From positions 410,442,968 through 410,506,967 of the forward strand of contig NC_057811.1 in the NCBI RefSeq assembly GCF_018294505.1: 64,000 nucleotides of DNA. The letters are read 5' to 3'. Below, in pieces: positions 10,452 to 22,174 of the stretch (the first letter of the stretch is position 1; each line of letters starts with the position of its first letter). The stretch is from Triticum aestivum. Its lineage: Eukaryota > Streptophyta > Magnoliopsida > Poales > Poaceae. The position numbers and the translations under genes were made by a program. The notes under the pieces were generated by a model. The model saw nothing but the letters and a program-made list of their open reading frames with translations, did not search any database and was not told the DNA's origin.

Positions 10452-13400
10452 TGTAACACCCCGGATGTAACTTTCCATATTTGTAACTCCAACTCTTGCC
10501 ATTTTGGGCTATGTGTTATGATATTTCCCTTCGTGGTCGGGTTTTGTCTTTCGTTTTGTATTTTGTTCATGTCATGCATTTCATATCATGTCATCATGTG
10601 CATTGCATTTGCATACGTGTTCGTCTCTTGTATCCGAGCATTTTCCCCGTTGTCCGTTTTGCAATCCGGCACTCCCATCTCCTCCGGCGCACCCCTCTTG
10701 TTTTCTTTCGTGAGCGGGTGTCAAACGTTCTCGGATTGGACTGAGGCTTGTCAAGTGGCCTTGGTATACTACCGGGAGACCACCGGTCAAGTTTCGTTCC
10801 ATTTGGAGGTCGTTTGGTACTCCAACGGTTAACCGGGCATCCGCAAAGTCCTTTTGTGTGTTGCAGCAAAACCCCTCTCTAAACAGCCCAAAACCCACCA
10901 AACTCTCTACCATGCTCTAGGTTGTTCGATCACGATCGTGTGGGCGAAAACCGCACCTCATTTGGACTCTCCTAGCTCCCTCTACCTATATATTTGCATC
11001 CCCTCCCGAAAACATTTGCAGTCCAACCCTAGCCCCGCTCCCTCTCCGCCGCCGGACGCGTCCGCTCCGGCCGGACGAAGCCGCCGCCGCCTCCTCGCCC
11101 AATCACACGCTGCCACGTCACCGCGCGCCGCCCGCGGCCCGCCGAAGCCCGCAGGAGGCCCTCCCGGCCCGAGCGCCTGCCCGCGCCTCCCCCGCGAGCC
11201 TGCGCGCCTCCGCCGCCCGCGCGCCTCCCCCGCTCCTGTGCGCCGCCGCACCTCGCCCGCCTCGCCGCTGCACTCGGCCGCCGCTCGCCGCCGTCCCCGC
11301 CGCCTCGCCCGTCGCCGGCGCCGCCCGAGCCGCGCCCGTCGCCGGCGCCTCCCTCCTCCGCCGCCCGCGGACCCGAGCGCCGCCTCCCTCTGGCCTCTCC
11401 CTCCTCTCCTCCGGCGTCGCCATCCACCGCCGGCGAGCTCGAGCTCGCGCCCCGGCCAGATCTGGATCGGCCGAACCCTAGGTTGACTTCTCTCCCTCCC
11501 CCGAAATCTGCCAAGTCTTTTATTCTTACAATATGTGCACCTGTTCATCATGGCATAACTCTCTACATATAGCTCCGTTTCATGCATGTGATATGTTAAA
11601 TTGTTCGTCTCGTGATGCTCTACATTTTGTTTAATTGTACCATGTTCATTAGAGTCCATCTTGATACCCAAATCTCTGGTGCAAGAGTGCTACTTGCTGT
11701 TGTCTGCTGTTACTTAGCAGAACTTGGAGATTTGTTATTTTTGTATCATTTAATCTGTGCATCTTATGGGCATGAGCTCTACATGTGTTTTGTTGTATGC
11801 CATGCCATCTTTCCAGAGGTGTATGCCATGTATTTTTATGATCCCTGTGGTGACTAGCACAAGCATACAAACTAGGCCCCGTAATGTTTCTGATTTCGGA
11901 GACTAGTATTTTCCAAGCATACAAACTAGGCCCCGTAATGTTTCTGATTTCAGAGACTTAGTATTTTCTCTAAGTCTTTGTGTGCTGTTATTTTGTTGCC
12001 ATGTAAACTTGATGCTACAGAGAGATCCATGCATATTTTGGTGATGTTCAGTAAGGATGTTCTATAGATATTGTTGTAATTGATCCACTACTGCCCTTGT
12101 TTGCAATTATGGAGTGCCCTAGCATGACTCAATCTTGCTCTACTTTTGCTATAAAATATTTCTGGCAGATTGTTTACGTGTTATTCAATTTTGCCAAGCT
12201 TGTTGTAGTTGTTCCATACATGTTATGTACTTGCTCTTGCCATGGATAGCTTCATAAACTTGCCATCTTGCTGTAGGTATGCTTGTTTTGTCATGCATTG
12301 CTTTGTGCTGAGTGCATCAAGCTCACAAAGATGCCTTCATATTAGTGTTTCTGGCATGCTCTGTTTTCTGCCAAGTCTGAAACCTGATAACGAAACTTGC
12401 TATGTTTACATGGTTGCCATCATATCTTCTGGTCCTTTTTGGCTTATGGTCAGTAAGGGACTTTTGTCATATGCATTTAGTAGAATACTGCCATGCCTTG
12501 TTTTGCCATGTTAAGTTCCTGTAGCATGTTGTTTTCGTGCTCTGAACATTGCTACCTGATGCTGTTTCAGTCATGTCCAGTAATTTCGCCGTCTGTGAAC
12601 CTGTTATCTTTTGCACTTTTGCCATGTTTGTTTGAGCCTGTTATGTTGTGATTTAGCCGTAGCTCAGTGTTCATCTTTTGTCAAGCATCTCCTGTAGATT
12701 ACTGCCATATACTTTGTTGCTATGTTGGAGTGCGGTAGCATTGTTACTTGTTGCATTCTATGTGCTATCATGCTGTTAATCGCAGATTCGTGTCATTCTT
12801 GTTTTGCTTGCCATTTGCAAACCGTGCATCCGTTTCCGGTGATCTTTATATCGATTTCGACCAAAATCATCTCATCTTTCCAGTGGCATGCTTGGTTTGC
12901 CAAGTTACTGCCTTGTTCATCATTTTCCTTCCGGAGCACGCACATGCATCGCATATCATATCTTGCATATCATACATGTTTTGCATCATGTTGCTTGTGC
13001 ATTTCCCGTGATTGATTGTGGTTCCGTTGCTTGTGTTCTTGTGTTGGGTAGAGCCGGGAGACAAGTTCGTGAACGAGGAACCTGTTGAGTACGCTTACGA
13101 GGATCAAGCTTTCGACAACTCTGAGAACCTTGCAGGCAAGATGACCACCCCTCGAAATCACTTCTATCTTTGCTTTGCTAGTTGTTCGCTCTTTTGCCAT
13201 GCTGGCCTACCTATCACTTGCCATATCATGCCTCCCATATTGCCATGTCAGCCTCTAACCATCCTTTCCTAGCAAACCGTTGTTTGGCTAAGTTACCGCT
13301 TTTGCTCAGCCCTTCTTATAACGTTGCTAGTTTCAGGTGAAGTTGAAGTTTGTTCCATGTTGGAACAGGGATATTTTGGAATATCACAATATCTCTTATT

Positions 13401-14753
13401 ATATTAATGCATCTATATATTTGGTAAAGGGTGGAAGGCTCGGCCTTATGCCTGGTGTTTTGTTCCACTCTTGCCGCCCTAGTTTCTATCATACCGGTAT
13501 TATGTTCCTTGAGTTTGCGTTCCTTACGCGGTTGGGTGATTTATGGGACCCCCTTGACAGTTCGCCTTGAATAAAACTCCTCCAGCAAGGCCCAATTTTG
13601 GTTTTACCATTTGCCACCTAAGCCTTTTCCCCCGGGTTTTCGCGAGCGCGAGTGTCATCTTATTTTAACCCCCCCCCGGGCAGTGCTCCTTCGAGTGTTG
13701 GTCCGAACTGAGTAGACTGCGGGCCCCCCTCGTGGAAACTCAAGGTCTGGTTTTACTCGTAGGCTGTCTCATCCGGTGTTGCCCTGAGAACGAGATATGT
13801 GCAGCTCCTATCGGGATTTGTCGGCACATCGGGCGGCTTTGCTGGTCTTGTTTTACCATTGTCGAAATGTCTTGTAAACCGGGATTCTGAGATTGATCGG
13901 GTCTTTCCGGGAGAAGGTTTATCCTTCGTTGACCGTGAGAGCTTATGATGGGCTAAGTTGGGACACCCCTGTAGGGTATTATCTTTCGAATGCCGTGCCC
14001 GAGGTTATGAGGCAGATGGGAATTTGTTAATGTCCGGTTGTAGAGAACTTGTCACTTGACCCAATTAAAATACATCAACCGTGTGTGTAGCCGTGATGGT
14101 CTCTTCTCGGCTGAGTCCGGGAAGTGAACACGGTTTGTGTTATGAATGACGTAAGTAGGAGTTCAGGATCACTTCTTGGTCATTGCTAGCTGACGACCGT
14201 TCCATTGCTTCTCTTCTCGCTCTCATTTGCGTTTGTTAGCCACCATATATGCTTAGTGCCTGTTGCAGCTCCACCTCATTACTCCATCCTTTCCTACAAG
14301 CTTAAATAGTCTTGATCTCGCGGGTGTGAGATTGCTGAGTCCTCGTGACTCACAGATTCTACCAAAACAGTTGCAGGTGCCGACGATGCCAGTGCCGATG
14401 ATGGGATCGACCTCAAGTGGGAGTTCGATGAGGAACGTGGTCGTTACTATGTGTCTTTTCCTGATGATCAGTAGTGGAGCCCAGTTGGGACGATCGGGGA
14501 TCTAGCATTTGGGGTTATCTTATTTTCATTTGGATCTTGACCGTAGTCGGTCTATGTGTGTATTTTGGATGATGTATGGATTATATTTATGTATTGTGTG
14601 AAGTGGCGATTGTAAGCCAACTCTTTATCCCATTCTTGTTCATTACATGGGATTGTGTGAAGATGACCCTACTTGCGACAAAACCACAATGCGGTTATGC
14701 CTCTAAGTCGTGCCTCGACACGTGGGAGATATAGCCGCATCGTGGGCGTTACA
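10452..14753 (+). repeat. 3' LTR of chromovirus (4302 bp)
   Basis: It begins TGTAACACCCCGG and ends GTTACA and matches 618-4808. It differs by substitutions, small indels in the GC-rich block (for example a missing stretch near 11128) and an extra block at about 11838-11968. It is followed by the CCACG duplication at 14754-14758. Confidence 0.93.
11860..11968 (+). repeat. 54-55 bp tandem duplication unique to the 3' LTR
   Basis: A unit starting CAAGCATACAAACTAGGCC occurs at 11860-11913 and again at 11914-11968 with two small differences. With a short flank it forms a block of about 130 bp that is absent from the 5' LTR, where TATTT is followed directly by CTCTAAGTC near 2020. It therefore arose in this copy after integration, or was lost from the other LTR. 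Confidence 0.85.
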
Positions 14754-14758
14754 CCACG
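14754..14758 (+). repeat. Target-site duplication CCACG (right) of chromovirus
   Basis: It is identical to 613-617 and marks the return into the T1 gag frame. Confidence 0.95.
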
Positions 14759-16276
14759 TCCGTGACCTATGTCGGCACCGGGGCGTCTGGGTACCGAGCC
14801 CTGGCCCCCGCCCTACGCCGAGTGCGGTGGCCGACCAAGTTCAAGCCAGAGATGCCGCCGTGTTACGACGGCGCGGCAGACCCGACGCCGTTCCTGCTGG
14901 CGTATGAGGAGGCCGTCCTCGAGGCTGGGGGCGACGACAAGGTCATGGCCAACTGGTTCCCCATGGCCCTCGCCGGTGAGCCACGCGCCTGGATGCTCAA
15001 CCTCCCTGGATCCGAGGTGGCGTCCTGGGGGGAACTCCGCGACCTCTTCACCACTCGCTACGCGGTGCCGGCGCACCACGCAGTCGCGGCTCTCTTGGGC
15101 GGCTCTCAAGCACCGCCTTCAGATCGCCACATCAAACCGTTCCTCCATCAGATTGGGGCCGCCTCCAAGCACCCGGGGGCTCCGCCGGGTTGGGCTGCAC
15201 CAGAGGCCGACCTCACCTTCAGCTCAGAAGACCACCCCGGCTCCACCGCCGGCTCCGGAATGCTCCCAATGCTCTGCACGCCCACCATCTGCAACGTGGC
15301 CGTTACCAAGACCCTCGTCGACGGCGGCACCGGCCTCAACTTGCTCTTCGTGGAAGCCTTCAGCCTTCTGCACGTGCCGCTCGAGCGGCTCGGCCTCAGC
15401 AAGCCCTTCTCAGGAGTGGGTGGTGGAGCTGCCCACTCTCTGGGGCAGATCCTCCTCCCTGTCACCTTCGGCACGCGCGACAACTACCCCACCGAGCCGG
15501 TGGACTTTGACATCGCCCGCATCGGTCTCCCATACAACGCCATCCTCGGATACCCGGCTCTCGCTCAGTTCATGGCGGCGACACACCCGGCCTACAACCT
15601 CATGAAGATGCCAGGGAGCAAGGGCGTCCTCAACATCAAGGGGGACACTAAGGAGGCCGTGACGGCACTCAGGCTCGCCTTCAAGACCGCGGCAGCAGCG
15701 CAGCCAGCCGGCGCCGGTACCCCCGAGGCCAAGGAGACCGCGCCCACCAAGAAGAAGCAGTTGTTCACCCAAGACAAGGCGGAAACCACGCAGGTGCCGG
15801 TCAGCGAGGACGGGTCTTCAGGAGCCACCTTTACCATAGGAGCCGGCCTTGACCCGGGACAAGAGGAAGCTTTGGTGAGGTTTTTGCGCGCGAACAAGGA
15901 GATATTCGCGTGGGAGCCCAATCAGCTAGTAGGGGTCCCGAGAGAGGTGATCCAGCATCACCTAATGGTATACCCCAATGTACGCCCCGTGAAGCAGCGA
16001 GCAAGACGGCAGTCCACGGAGAAGCAGGCCTTCATCATCCAAGAGACACGCAAGCTGGAGGCGGCAGGTACCATCCGAGAAGTTCGAGACCCCGAATGGC
16101 TGGCGAACCCCGTCGTAGTACCGAAGAAAGGAGGGAAGGAACAGATGTGCGTCGACTTCACCAACCTTAACAAAGCTTGCCCCCAAGATCCATTCCCGCT
16201 TCCACGCATCGATCAAATCGTTGACTCCACCGCCGAGTGCGACTTGCTATGTTTCCTGGATGCATTCTCAGGATAG
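14759..16276 (+). pseudogene. T1 gag-protease-RT, up to premature stop
   Basis: The frame re-enters from the 594 start. Gag shows a core near 14830-15070 (FLLAYEEAV, VMANWFPMAL, SWGELRDLF). No zinc knuckle is found, and gag passes within about 60 codons into protease (VDGGTGLNLL, Asp at 15320), so gag is probably internally deleted. Reverse transcriptase begins near 15870 (EEALVRFLRANKEIFAW) and has MCVDFTNLNKACPQD. The frame stops at TAG 16274-16276 within the FLDAFSG-x-HQIK motif, where related elements, including C at about 47500, have Tyr. Confidence 0.85.
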
Positions 16277-17548
16277 CACCAAATCAAGATGGCGGTGGAG
16301 GATGTGGAGAAGACAGCCTTCTTGACACCATGCGGGGTGTACTGCTACACCTGCATGCCCTTCGGGTTGTGCAACGCGGGCGCAACCTTTCAGTGGTTGA
16401 TGCACATCGCCTTGGGGCGGCAGCTCGGCAGAAACACAGAGGCCCGCGTTGATGACATAGTGGTCAAATCTCGCGAGGCGAGGACATTGATTCAAGACTT
16501 GGATGAGACCTTCGAGAGCTTGCGCCAAGTGAACTTGAGGCTTAACCCGGAGAAGTGCGTGTTTGGCATCCCCTCCGGCAAGCTACTGGGGTTCCTCGTA
16601 TCTCACAGAGGGATCGAGGCAAACCCGGAGAAGATCAAGGCCATCGAAGACATGAGCCCACCACAGACCCTCAAGGAGATGCAGAAGCTAGCAGGGCGGG
16701 TGACCGCGTTAGGGCGTTTCATCTCCAAGCTAGGCGAGCGTGCCTTACCCTTCTTTAAGCTCACGAAGAAGAAGGGCCCATTCGAGTGGACCCCGAAGGC
16801 CGACCGGGCCTTCCAAGACCTCAAGAAATACCTCACCAGCCCCCCGGTGATGGTAGCACCACGGCCTCTCGAGCCTCTGGTACTCTACCTTGCCGCCACC
16901 CCGTACTCCGCCAGCACGGCGCTGGTGGCAGTTCGGGAGGAGCGCCAAGACAAGGGTGTGCCGCGCCAAGCCAGAGCTGATGCAGCGCAGGGTCAGCAAG
17001 GCGCAGCAAAGCCATCAGCGGCGGAAGACCAAGCTCAGCAGGGCAACATCGCAGAAGCTCCTGAGGACGGTCAGGTCTCAGGAAACCCACCACCTCAGGA
17101 TATGCCACAATCTCCGCAGGACCCGAGCCTTGACGGTGTGCCAGCCCTCGTCGAGCACCCGGTGTACTTCTTCAGCATCGTACTGCGGGACGCGAGGGCG
17201 CGCTACCCCATGCCGCAAAAGCTCCTGCTCGCACTCTTGGTGGCCTCGCGCAAGCTGCGGCACTACTTCCAGGGCCACCCCATCAAGGTCGTCTCAGCCT
17301 ACCCATTGGAGAGGGTACTCAGGAGCCCTAACTCAGCCGGAAGGGTCGCTGAGTGGAACATCGAGTTGCAAGCATTCCAGTTGGAGTTCAGCACTACCAG
17401 GGTCATCAAGGGAGCCGCGCTTACTGATTTTGTGGCAGAATGGACAGATGCCCCGGCTCTTGAGGAAGGAGAAGACCGGTCCACCTCCCCAGGAAGCGAG
17501 GCACCAGACGGCTGGGTCATGTATTTCGATGGCGCCTTCGCGCACTAG
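16277..17548 (+). pseudogene. T1 RT and RNase H, second segment
   Basis: The frame continues without shift after the TAG. It carries the rest of reverse transcriptase: MPFGLCNAGATFQ, then RVDD at 16445-16456 where Tat elements have YVDD. The Tyr-to-Arg change would damage the active site. The first RNase H follows, with an Ala/Gln/Pro-rich insertion (about 16950-17150), then HYFQGHPIKVVS. The start of the second RNase H (YFDGAF, Asp at 17528) comes just before the stop at 17546. Confidence 0.85.
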
Positions 17549-19101
17549 GCGCGGGGGCTGGAGCAGTGCTCATCTCGCCCACTCAGGACAAGCTCTACTA
17601 CGCCGTGCAACTCTGTTTTCAGCACGGCGAGAAGGTCTCCAACAACATCGCAGAATACGAAGGCCTCATAGCTGGCCTGAAGGCTGCGGCGGCTCTAGGG
17701 GTGAAGCGCCTCACCGTCAAAGGCGACTCGCAGCTCCTCGTCAACTTCTCCCACAAGGTGTACGAGCCTAAGGACGAGCACATGAAGGCCTACCTCGCGG
17801 AGGTGCGCAAGATGGAAAAGCAGTTCTCGGGCCTGGAGCTGCAACACGTGCCTCGGGGCACCAACAAGGAAGCTGACGACATCGCCAGGAGAGCATCCAA
17901 GCGGCAACCGCAGGAGCCCGGCGTCTTTGAGGAGCGGCTTTTCAAGCCATCAACTACGCCGCCTCTTTCAAGCGCGAATCAGCCTCGGGAGGAGCTCTCA
18001 CAGCCTCCGGCCACGGGAACCCCGGCCTGTGGCCCGACCTCAGGAGCCCGGCTACTCTTGGCGCTCGAGCCCCTGGAGGAATGTTGGACCAAGGAATTCA
18101 AAGAGTACCTGACGCACGGGACGCTGCCGGAGAAGGAAGAGGACGCAGAGCACGTGGTCCGGCAAGCCATGGCATACTGTCTCCAAGACGGCGAGTTATA
18201 CAGAAAACGACCGAACGATGTCACGCTGCACTGCATCTCCAGCGATCAAGGAAGGGAGTTACTGATTGACATAGACGGTGGCGACTGTGGGCACCACTCA
18301 TCGTCACGGACCCTCGTCGGCAAGGTGTTCCGCAGTGGATTCTACTGGCCTACAGCACTCAACGACGCAGCCGAGCTGGTGAAGTCCTGCGAAGCTTGCC
18401 AATTCCATGCCAAGCAAATCCATCAGCCTGCCCAGGGCCTCCAAACCATCCCTCTCACATGGCCGTTCGCAGTCTGGGGGCTGGACATCTTAGGCCCGTT
18501 CCCACGAGCGCCAGGGGGCTACCGCTATCTCTACGTCGCCATCGACAAGTTCACCAAGTGGGCAGAAGCGGAAGCCGTGCGTACCATCCCAGCCGGCTCC
18601 GCTGTCAAGTTCATCAAGGGCCTCGTGAGCCGCTTCGGGGTCCCCAATCGTATCATCACATATAATGGCTCGCAGTTTACTAGTAACCTCTTCAAAACCT
18701 ACTGTGCTAACCTTGGAACGCAGATCTGCTATGCTTTGGTGGCGCACCCCAGGAGTAATGGCCAGGCCGAACGCGCCAACGCGGAGGTCCTGAGGGGCCT
18801 CAAGACCAGGACCTTCAAGAAGAAGCTAGAGGCATGCGGCAGGGGCTGGCATGACGAGCTCCAGTACATGTTGTGGTCCATCCGCATCACCGCCACCAAG
18901 CCAACGGGCGAGACTCCATTCTTCCTCGTCTACGGAGCTGAAGCAGTCCTTCCTCATGAGGTCAAGCATCGCTCCGCATGGGTCCTAGCGTTCGATGAAA
19001 CGCAGCAGGACGCCATGCGGGGGATGGATCTCGTGCTGGGGGAGGAACACCATCGTGAAGCTGCATTGAGGGCGGCAAGGTACCAACAAGCGCTGCAGTG
19101 A
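17545..19101 (+). pseudogene. T1 archaeal-type RNase H and integrase
   Basis: A one-base shift near 17540 moves the frame. It continues the second RNase H (GAGAGAVLISP, NNIAEYEGLIAGL, VKGDSQLLVN). After a linker comes integrase: zinc domain HH (about 18289-18297) and C-x2-C (about 18390), core Asp at 18484, and Glu at 18769. The second catalytic Asp, normally TDNG, is Tyr here (TYNG, 18661-18663), so integrase should be dead. The frame ends at TGA 19099-19101. Confidence 0.85.
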
Positions 19102-19323
19102 TACCACTGCTGCAACATCCGCTCCAGGACGCTCGAGGTAGGCGACCTCGTCCTGAGGCGGGTCCTCTCCAGAGAAGGGCTGCACAAGCTTTCGCCCATG
19201 TGGGAGGGCCCGTTCAGGGTCGTCCATGTCTCCAGGCCGGGTGCAGCGCACCTGGAGACGCAGGACGGGATACCCATCCAGAACGCCTGGAACATCCAGC
19301 ACCTCCGGAAGTTCTATCCATGA
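19102..19323 (+). pseudogene. T1 integrase C-terminal segment
   Basis: The same frame reads on past TGA 19099 for 73 codons, with the integrase tail seen in relatives (LEVGDLVLRRV, LSPMWEGPFRVVHV, WNIQHLRKFYP), to a natural stop at 19321. Element C ends similarly (AQLRPYYT). The intervening stop looks like a CGA-to-TGA change. Confidence 0.75.
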
Positions 19324-19405
19324 AGCAAGGCCCGGAGCCTGAGAAGCAAGGCCCAGAGCCTGAGAAGAAAGGCCCAAAGCCTGTGAAGAAGGCCCGGTGC
19401 CTGTG
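19323..19405 (+). repeat. 21 bp tandem repeat after T1 pol
   Basis: Four units of AAGCAAGGCCCGGAGCCTGAG and variants (21, 21, 21 and 20 bp) start at the pol stop codon. In one frame they would encode a repeated KQGPEPE heptad. Confidence 0.8.
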
Positions 19406-20217
19406 AAGAATCGCCGCCCGTGACACTCTCACGTAATAATGAGTGGGGATGTACACGCCCCGGAGCCTCAGGAGCGCCGGCCTCAGGCCCTGGGGCTCCC
19501 TCCCATGCCTAGTGGACAACACTTAGCTCCTCGCTGGTGAGAAGACTTGAAGACTAGATTAGGTGCCGGACGCGGCTTTTCATTTGCTTTCCGTAGCTGG
19601 CTCGCTTTTCCTTAATCAAAGTTTGCCTTTGGCGTTCCTTGCTGATTTGATTCCCTCGCCTCTCACTGCATTTTTTCCGGCTCGAATTTTCTCGTGTTCT
19701 CTCTCTCTCGCATGCCTCACGAGGGGGCTAGGCAGGTGCCCTCACGAGCATTTTTCCTCCTATCTGCCTTCTCGCGAGCCACCCTCGTTCGAGCCCAAAA
19801 GCTGGCGCGCATCTCCTAGTCCGTGCCCCTCGGGTACCGCGATACAAAGCGCCAGGTCAGGGCCAGGATGAACGGCAAATCTTTTAACGCACTTCCTAAC
19901 GAGTTTTTCGCAGTTCCTGAGCGAATGTAGGCCACCAAGGCAAGATGGACGCAAGGAAATAAATGCGTCGCGAGGATGAGGGCGTCCTGAGTATACCAGG
20001 TTAAGTTATTTTTGCGTAAAATAACGACACGACACGAGAACAACACGCATACTGTTATAACCGAGGAACCATAGTTCGATGCACGCCCCCCTGGGCCCAT
20101 ACTGGTTTCATTCTTGATGCAGGGAAAGAATAAAACAAAAGTGACGTTGCAGCGATCCGCGAAGACAGGCCCCTAGCGCTACCCCGAGCCTAGCTGGATC
20201 CTTCCTCACGCTTCACG
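19406..20217. other. T1 non-coding stretch between pol and antisense gene
   Basis: About 0.8 kb without a convincing reading frame. It contains runs such as CGCCCCGGAGCCTCAGGAG and CTCTCTCTCG. This is probably 3' untranslated sequence for both converging units. Confidence 0.5.
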
Positions 20218-20250
20218 GAGGTGCGGCGACGAGGCGACCCACTGCCGCCT

Positions 20251-20978
20251 TCAAAACGGGCGCGGCGGCTGGTCATAGCCGCCACTGCTGGAGCTGTTGA
20301 CGGAGGAAGAGCCGCCGTAGCTGCACGAGACACAGTCGCCGCCGAGGGTGGGCTCGCCCTCATCCTCGTCGCGACCGTCCCCAAGGCCGAGTACCTCCTC
20401 ACCGTCGTTCGCCTCGGGGTAGCACCCGGCGCGGCGAGCATCTTCCCCAAACACCCTCACATAGAGGGTCAATCCACCATCGTACCTGAAGTGGAGGGTG
20501 CACCGCCTGCCAAGGCCGCGCGCGTGGGCGAATGTCTGCCAGCCGCGGGCCAGGGCTATGTTGCCCGCGGCGGAAGTCTCGACCGCAACCCAAGAGGCCT
20601 TGCTGCAGCAGCCATCTGCCTGCAGCCAGAGTCCACCTGGACCAAAGGCCGGCAGTTCACCGGCGAAGAAGCACAGAAGTTGGAGCCAGTTTCCGGCCGG
20701 GTTCTCCGACCAGACGACAAACTCCGGCGACACCTCCGCCGTGTGGAAGTGCGGACGAGGAGGCCGCGCCACCATAGCATGCCTCCCCTCATCAACTGGA
20801 CCGCCATGGCTGGGATAACCCACTCCGCGTGTCGTGGTGCCGTCTCGACAATGGGACACGGCGGGGGTCGCGGCATGCTTGCGCGGGCGGCCGTGGCCGC
20901 GCTTGGGCGCGGGGAGCCGGGTCCCTCGCGAGGGGCCTTCCCCTTCTCGGCGGCGGAGAACTTCCTTCATGGTGCCAT
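20251..20978 (-). pseudogene. Antisense B3-domain-like gene of T1 (broken)
   Basis: On the - strand, opposite to pol, one frame covers 20970-20251. Residues encoded by about 20724-20413 look like a plant B3 DNA-binding domain: EFVVWSENPAGNWLQLL, LWLQADGCC, IALARGWQTFAHAR, LHFRYDGG, VRVFGEDARRAGCYPE. The tail is acidic and Ser-rich. The T2 copy at 41780-42385 matches these blocks. The likely original ATG is at 20978, but it gives M-A-P then a stop, and the N-terminal half is in another frame, so at least two lesions are present. A TATA box lies about 90 bp upstream. The B3 call rests on residue pattern only. No T1 function requires such a protein, so it may be captured cargo. Confidence 0.65.
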
Positions 20979-21063
20979 GGGTGTCACTGCAAGCGATGGA
21001 GCGAGGAGGAAGGAGCAAGTAAGCAAGGAAGAGATGGGCAAAAGGGGCTCCGCCCCCCTCCCC

Positions 21064-21070
21064 ATTTATA
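21064..21070 (-). promoter_or_regulatory. TATA box for antisense B3-like gene of T1
   Basis: Read on the - strand, GCTATAAATGGGGAGGGG lies 86-92 bp upstream of the ATG at 20978. T2 has the same GCTATAAATGGG at the same distance class (42465-42459). Its conservation in a second copy supports an own promoter. Confidence 0.6.
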
Positions 21071-21296
21071 GCAAGAGAAGGCCAACTGGCGTCTCCCACG
21101 ATCGCAGGTAATGATGGTTTTCCTTGCATGTCGCAGGGACTTGTCAAGTAATGCAGTTACCGAGGCAGCGTGGGGAAGCGGAGACGCCCACGCCCAGTCA
21201 ACCGCCACGTGTCAACCGAGGCCGCACGCTTTTGGGCCCGCAGTGCTCCGAACTTGACCCTTGGCTTCGCTGCGAAGCCAAGCCCGAGCGCGCCTT

Positions 21297-21311
21297 GGGC
21301 CCGGGGGCTAC
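21297..21311 (+). other. Polypurine tract of T1
   Basis: GGGCCCGGGGGCTAC lies immediately before the LTR start at 21312. The same string precedes the T2 LTR start at 42709. Confidence 0.6.
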
Positions 21312-22174
21312 TGTCGGCGTTCTGGGAACGGGGGTCCCCAGACTTGCCTGCCTGCGGCCCACGGCGTGGCTGAGCAAGCAGGTCGTACGGCCCATCTTCA
21401 TCAACAAGGCATCCAAGACCCTCGCGAGGCGGACGACTCAAGTGGCCTAGCCAGGCAGGCTCACGAGGAGCGGAGATATTAAGGCGGGGCAAACCTCACG
21501 AGGCTCCCGTGACATGAGCCATGACGAACGGCGCCAGGCGGGCGCCAGCGCGCGCAGCGTTCTTATTTCCTCTTTGGTGCTAAGGAGGCCAGCGCAGGTG
21601 AAGAGTACCGAGGCATCAGGCAAAGGTTGCTATATTGGTGCAACGAGACCAAGACCAGGAGGACGGCAAGACAGAGGTCATCGTGGAGCCCAAGGTAGCG
21701 TCACCACCAGAGCTTTTCGCAGGCGAAGACCGCTTTTGTCAGGATAGCTTGTACTAGCTGTCCCCCTTCAAATTTGCCCGCCATTGTTGCCTCCCTTCCC
21801 GCTCGATATTTGGGAAGAGGACCAGGGCCTATATAAGTAGAGCTAGCCACCATAGTGGGGGATCTCATCTTAGCTTGATCCAACCCGATCGAGAGCCTAG
21901 CCACAAGAACACCTCAACCTCAGGAGGATGTTCTTCCCTTGTACTACTCATCATCAGCCCAAGAGGCAATCCACCACCACCACACTGGAGTAGGGTATTA
22001 CACCACAACGGTGGCCCGAACCAGTATAAAACTCGTGTCTTTCTGTGGTTGCGAGTTCGTCGAGTTCGTACACGAGATCTTAGCGATCTAGGGCGTAGAT
22101 CGGTAGGAGGGAAAGACTTCGCGCGCACCCCAGTGTTCGAACCTTAAGGGTTTGCCGGAACCCCACATCCGACA
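21312..22174 (+). repeat. 3' LTR of T1 (863 bp)
   Basis: It begins TGTCGGCGTTCTGGG and ends CATCCGACA. The last 520 bp match 1-518. TATATAAG lies at 21830-21837. The following five bases GTTTC would be the right target duplication; the left one is outside the window. Confidence 0.9.

Larger units (their letters stand above)
618..14753 (+). mobile_element. Complete chromovirus (Ty3/gypsy, Tekay/Del-like) with very long LTRs
   Basis: The element has two LTRs of 4191 and 4302 bp. Both begin TGTAACACCCCGG and end GTTACA, giving a TGTAAC/GTTACA terminal inverted repeat. A 5 bp CCACG duplication flanks it. Internal order is primer site, about 1.15 kb leader, gag, protease, reverse transcriptase, RNase H, integrase with a C-terminal chromodomain, then a purine-rich tract. 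This domain order and the chromodomain place it among the chromoviruses; the long LTR and TGTAACACCC start fit the Tekay/Del branch. The lineage name is from family knowledge; the structure is seen directly. Confidence 0.92.
14759..22174 (+). mobile_element. Tat-lineage gypsy element T1, main body and 3' LTR
   Basis: This continues the element whose 5' LTR lies at 1-518. Order: shortened gag, protease, reverse transcriptase, RNase H, a second archaeal-type RNase H, integrase, a non-coding stretch, an antisense B3-like gene, polypurine tract and 3' LTR. Two RNase H domains in this order are typical of the plant Tat lineage (Ogre/Retand type). The body is GC-rich, unlike its neighbours. The coding region is broken by two stops and one frameshift. 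Confidence 0.88.

Noticed and set aside
20221..21111. Open frame of 296 codons on the + strand across the T1 antisense gene
   Set aside because: The opposite strand carries the B3-like pattern and a TATA box and is conserved in T2. The + strand frame is its shadow.
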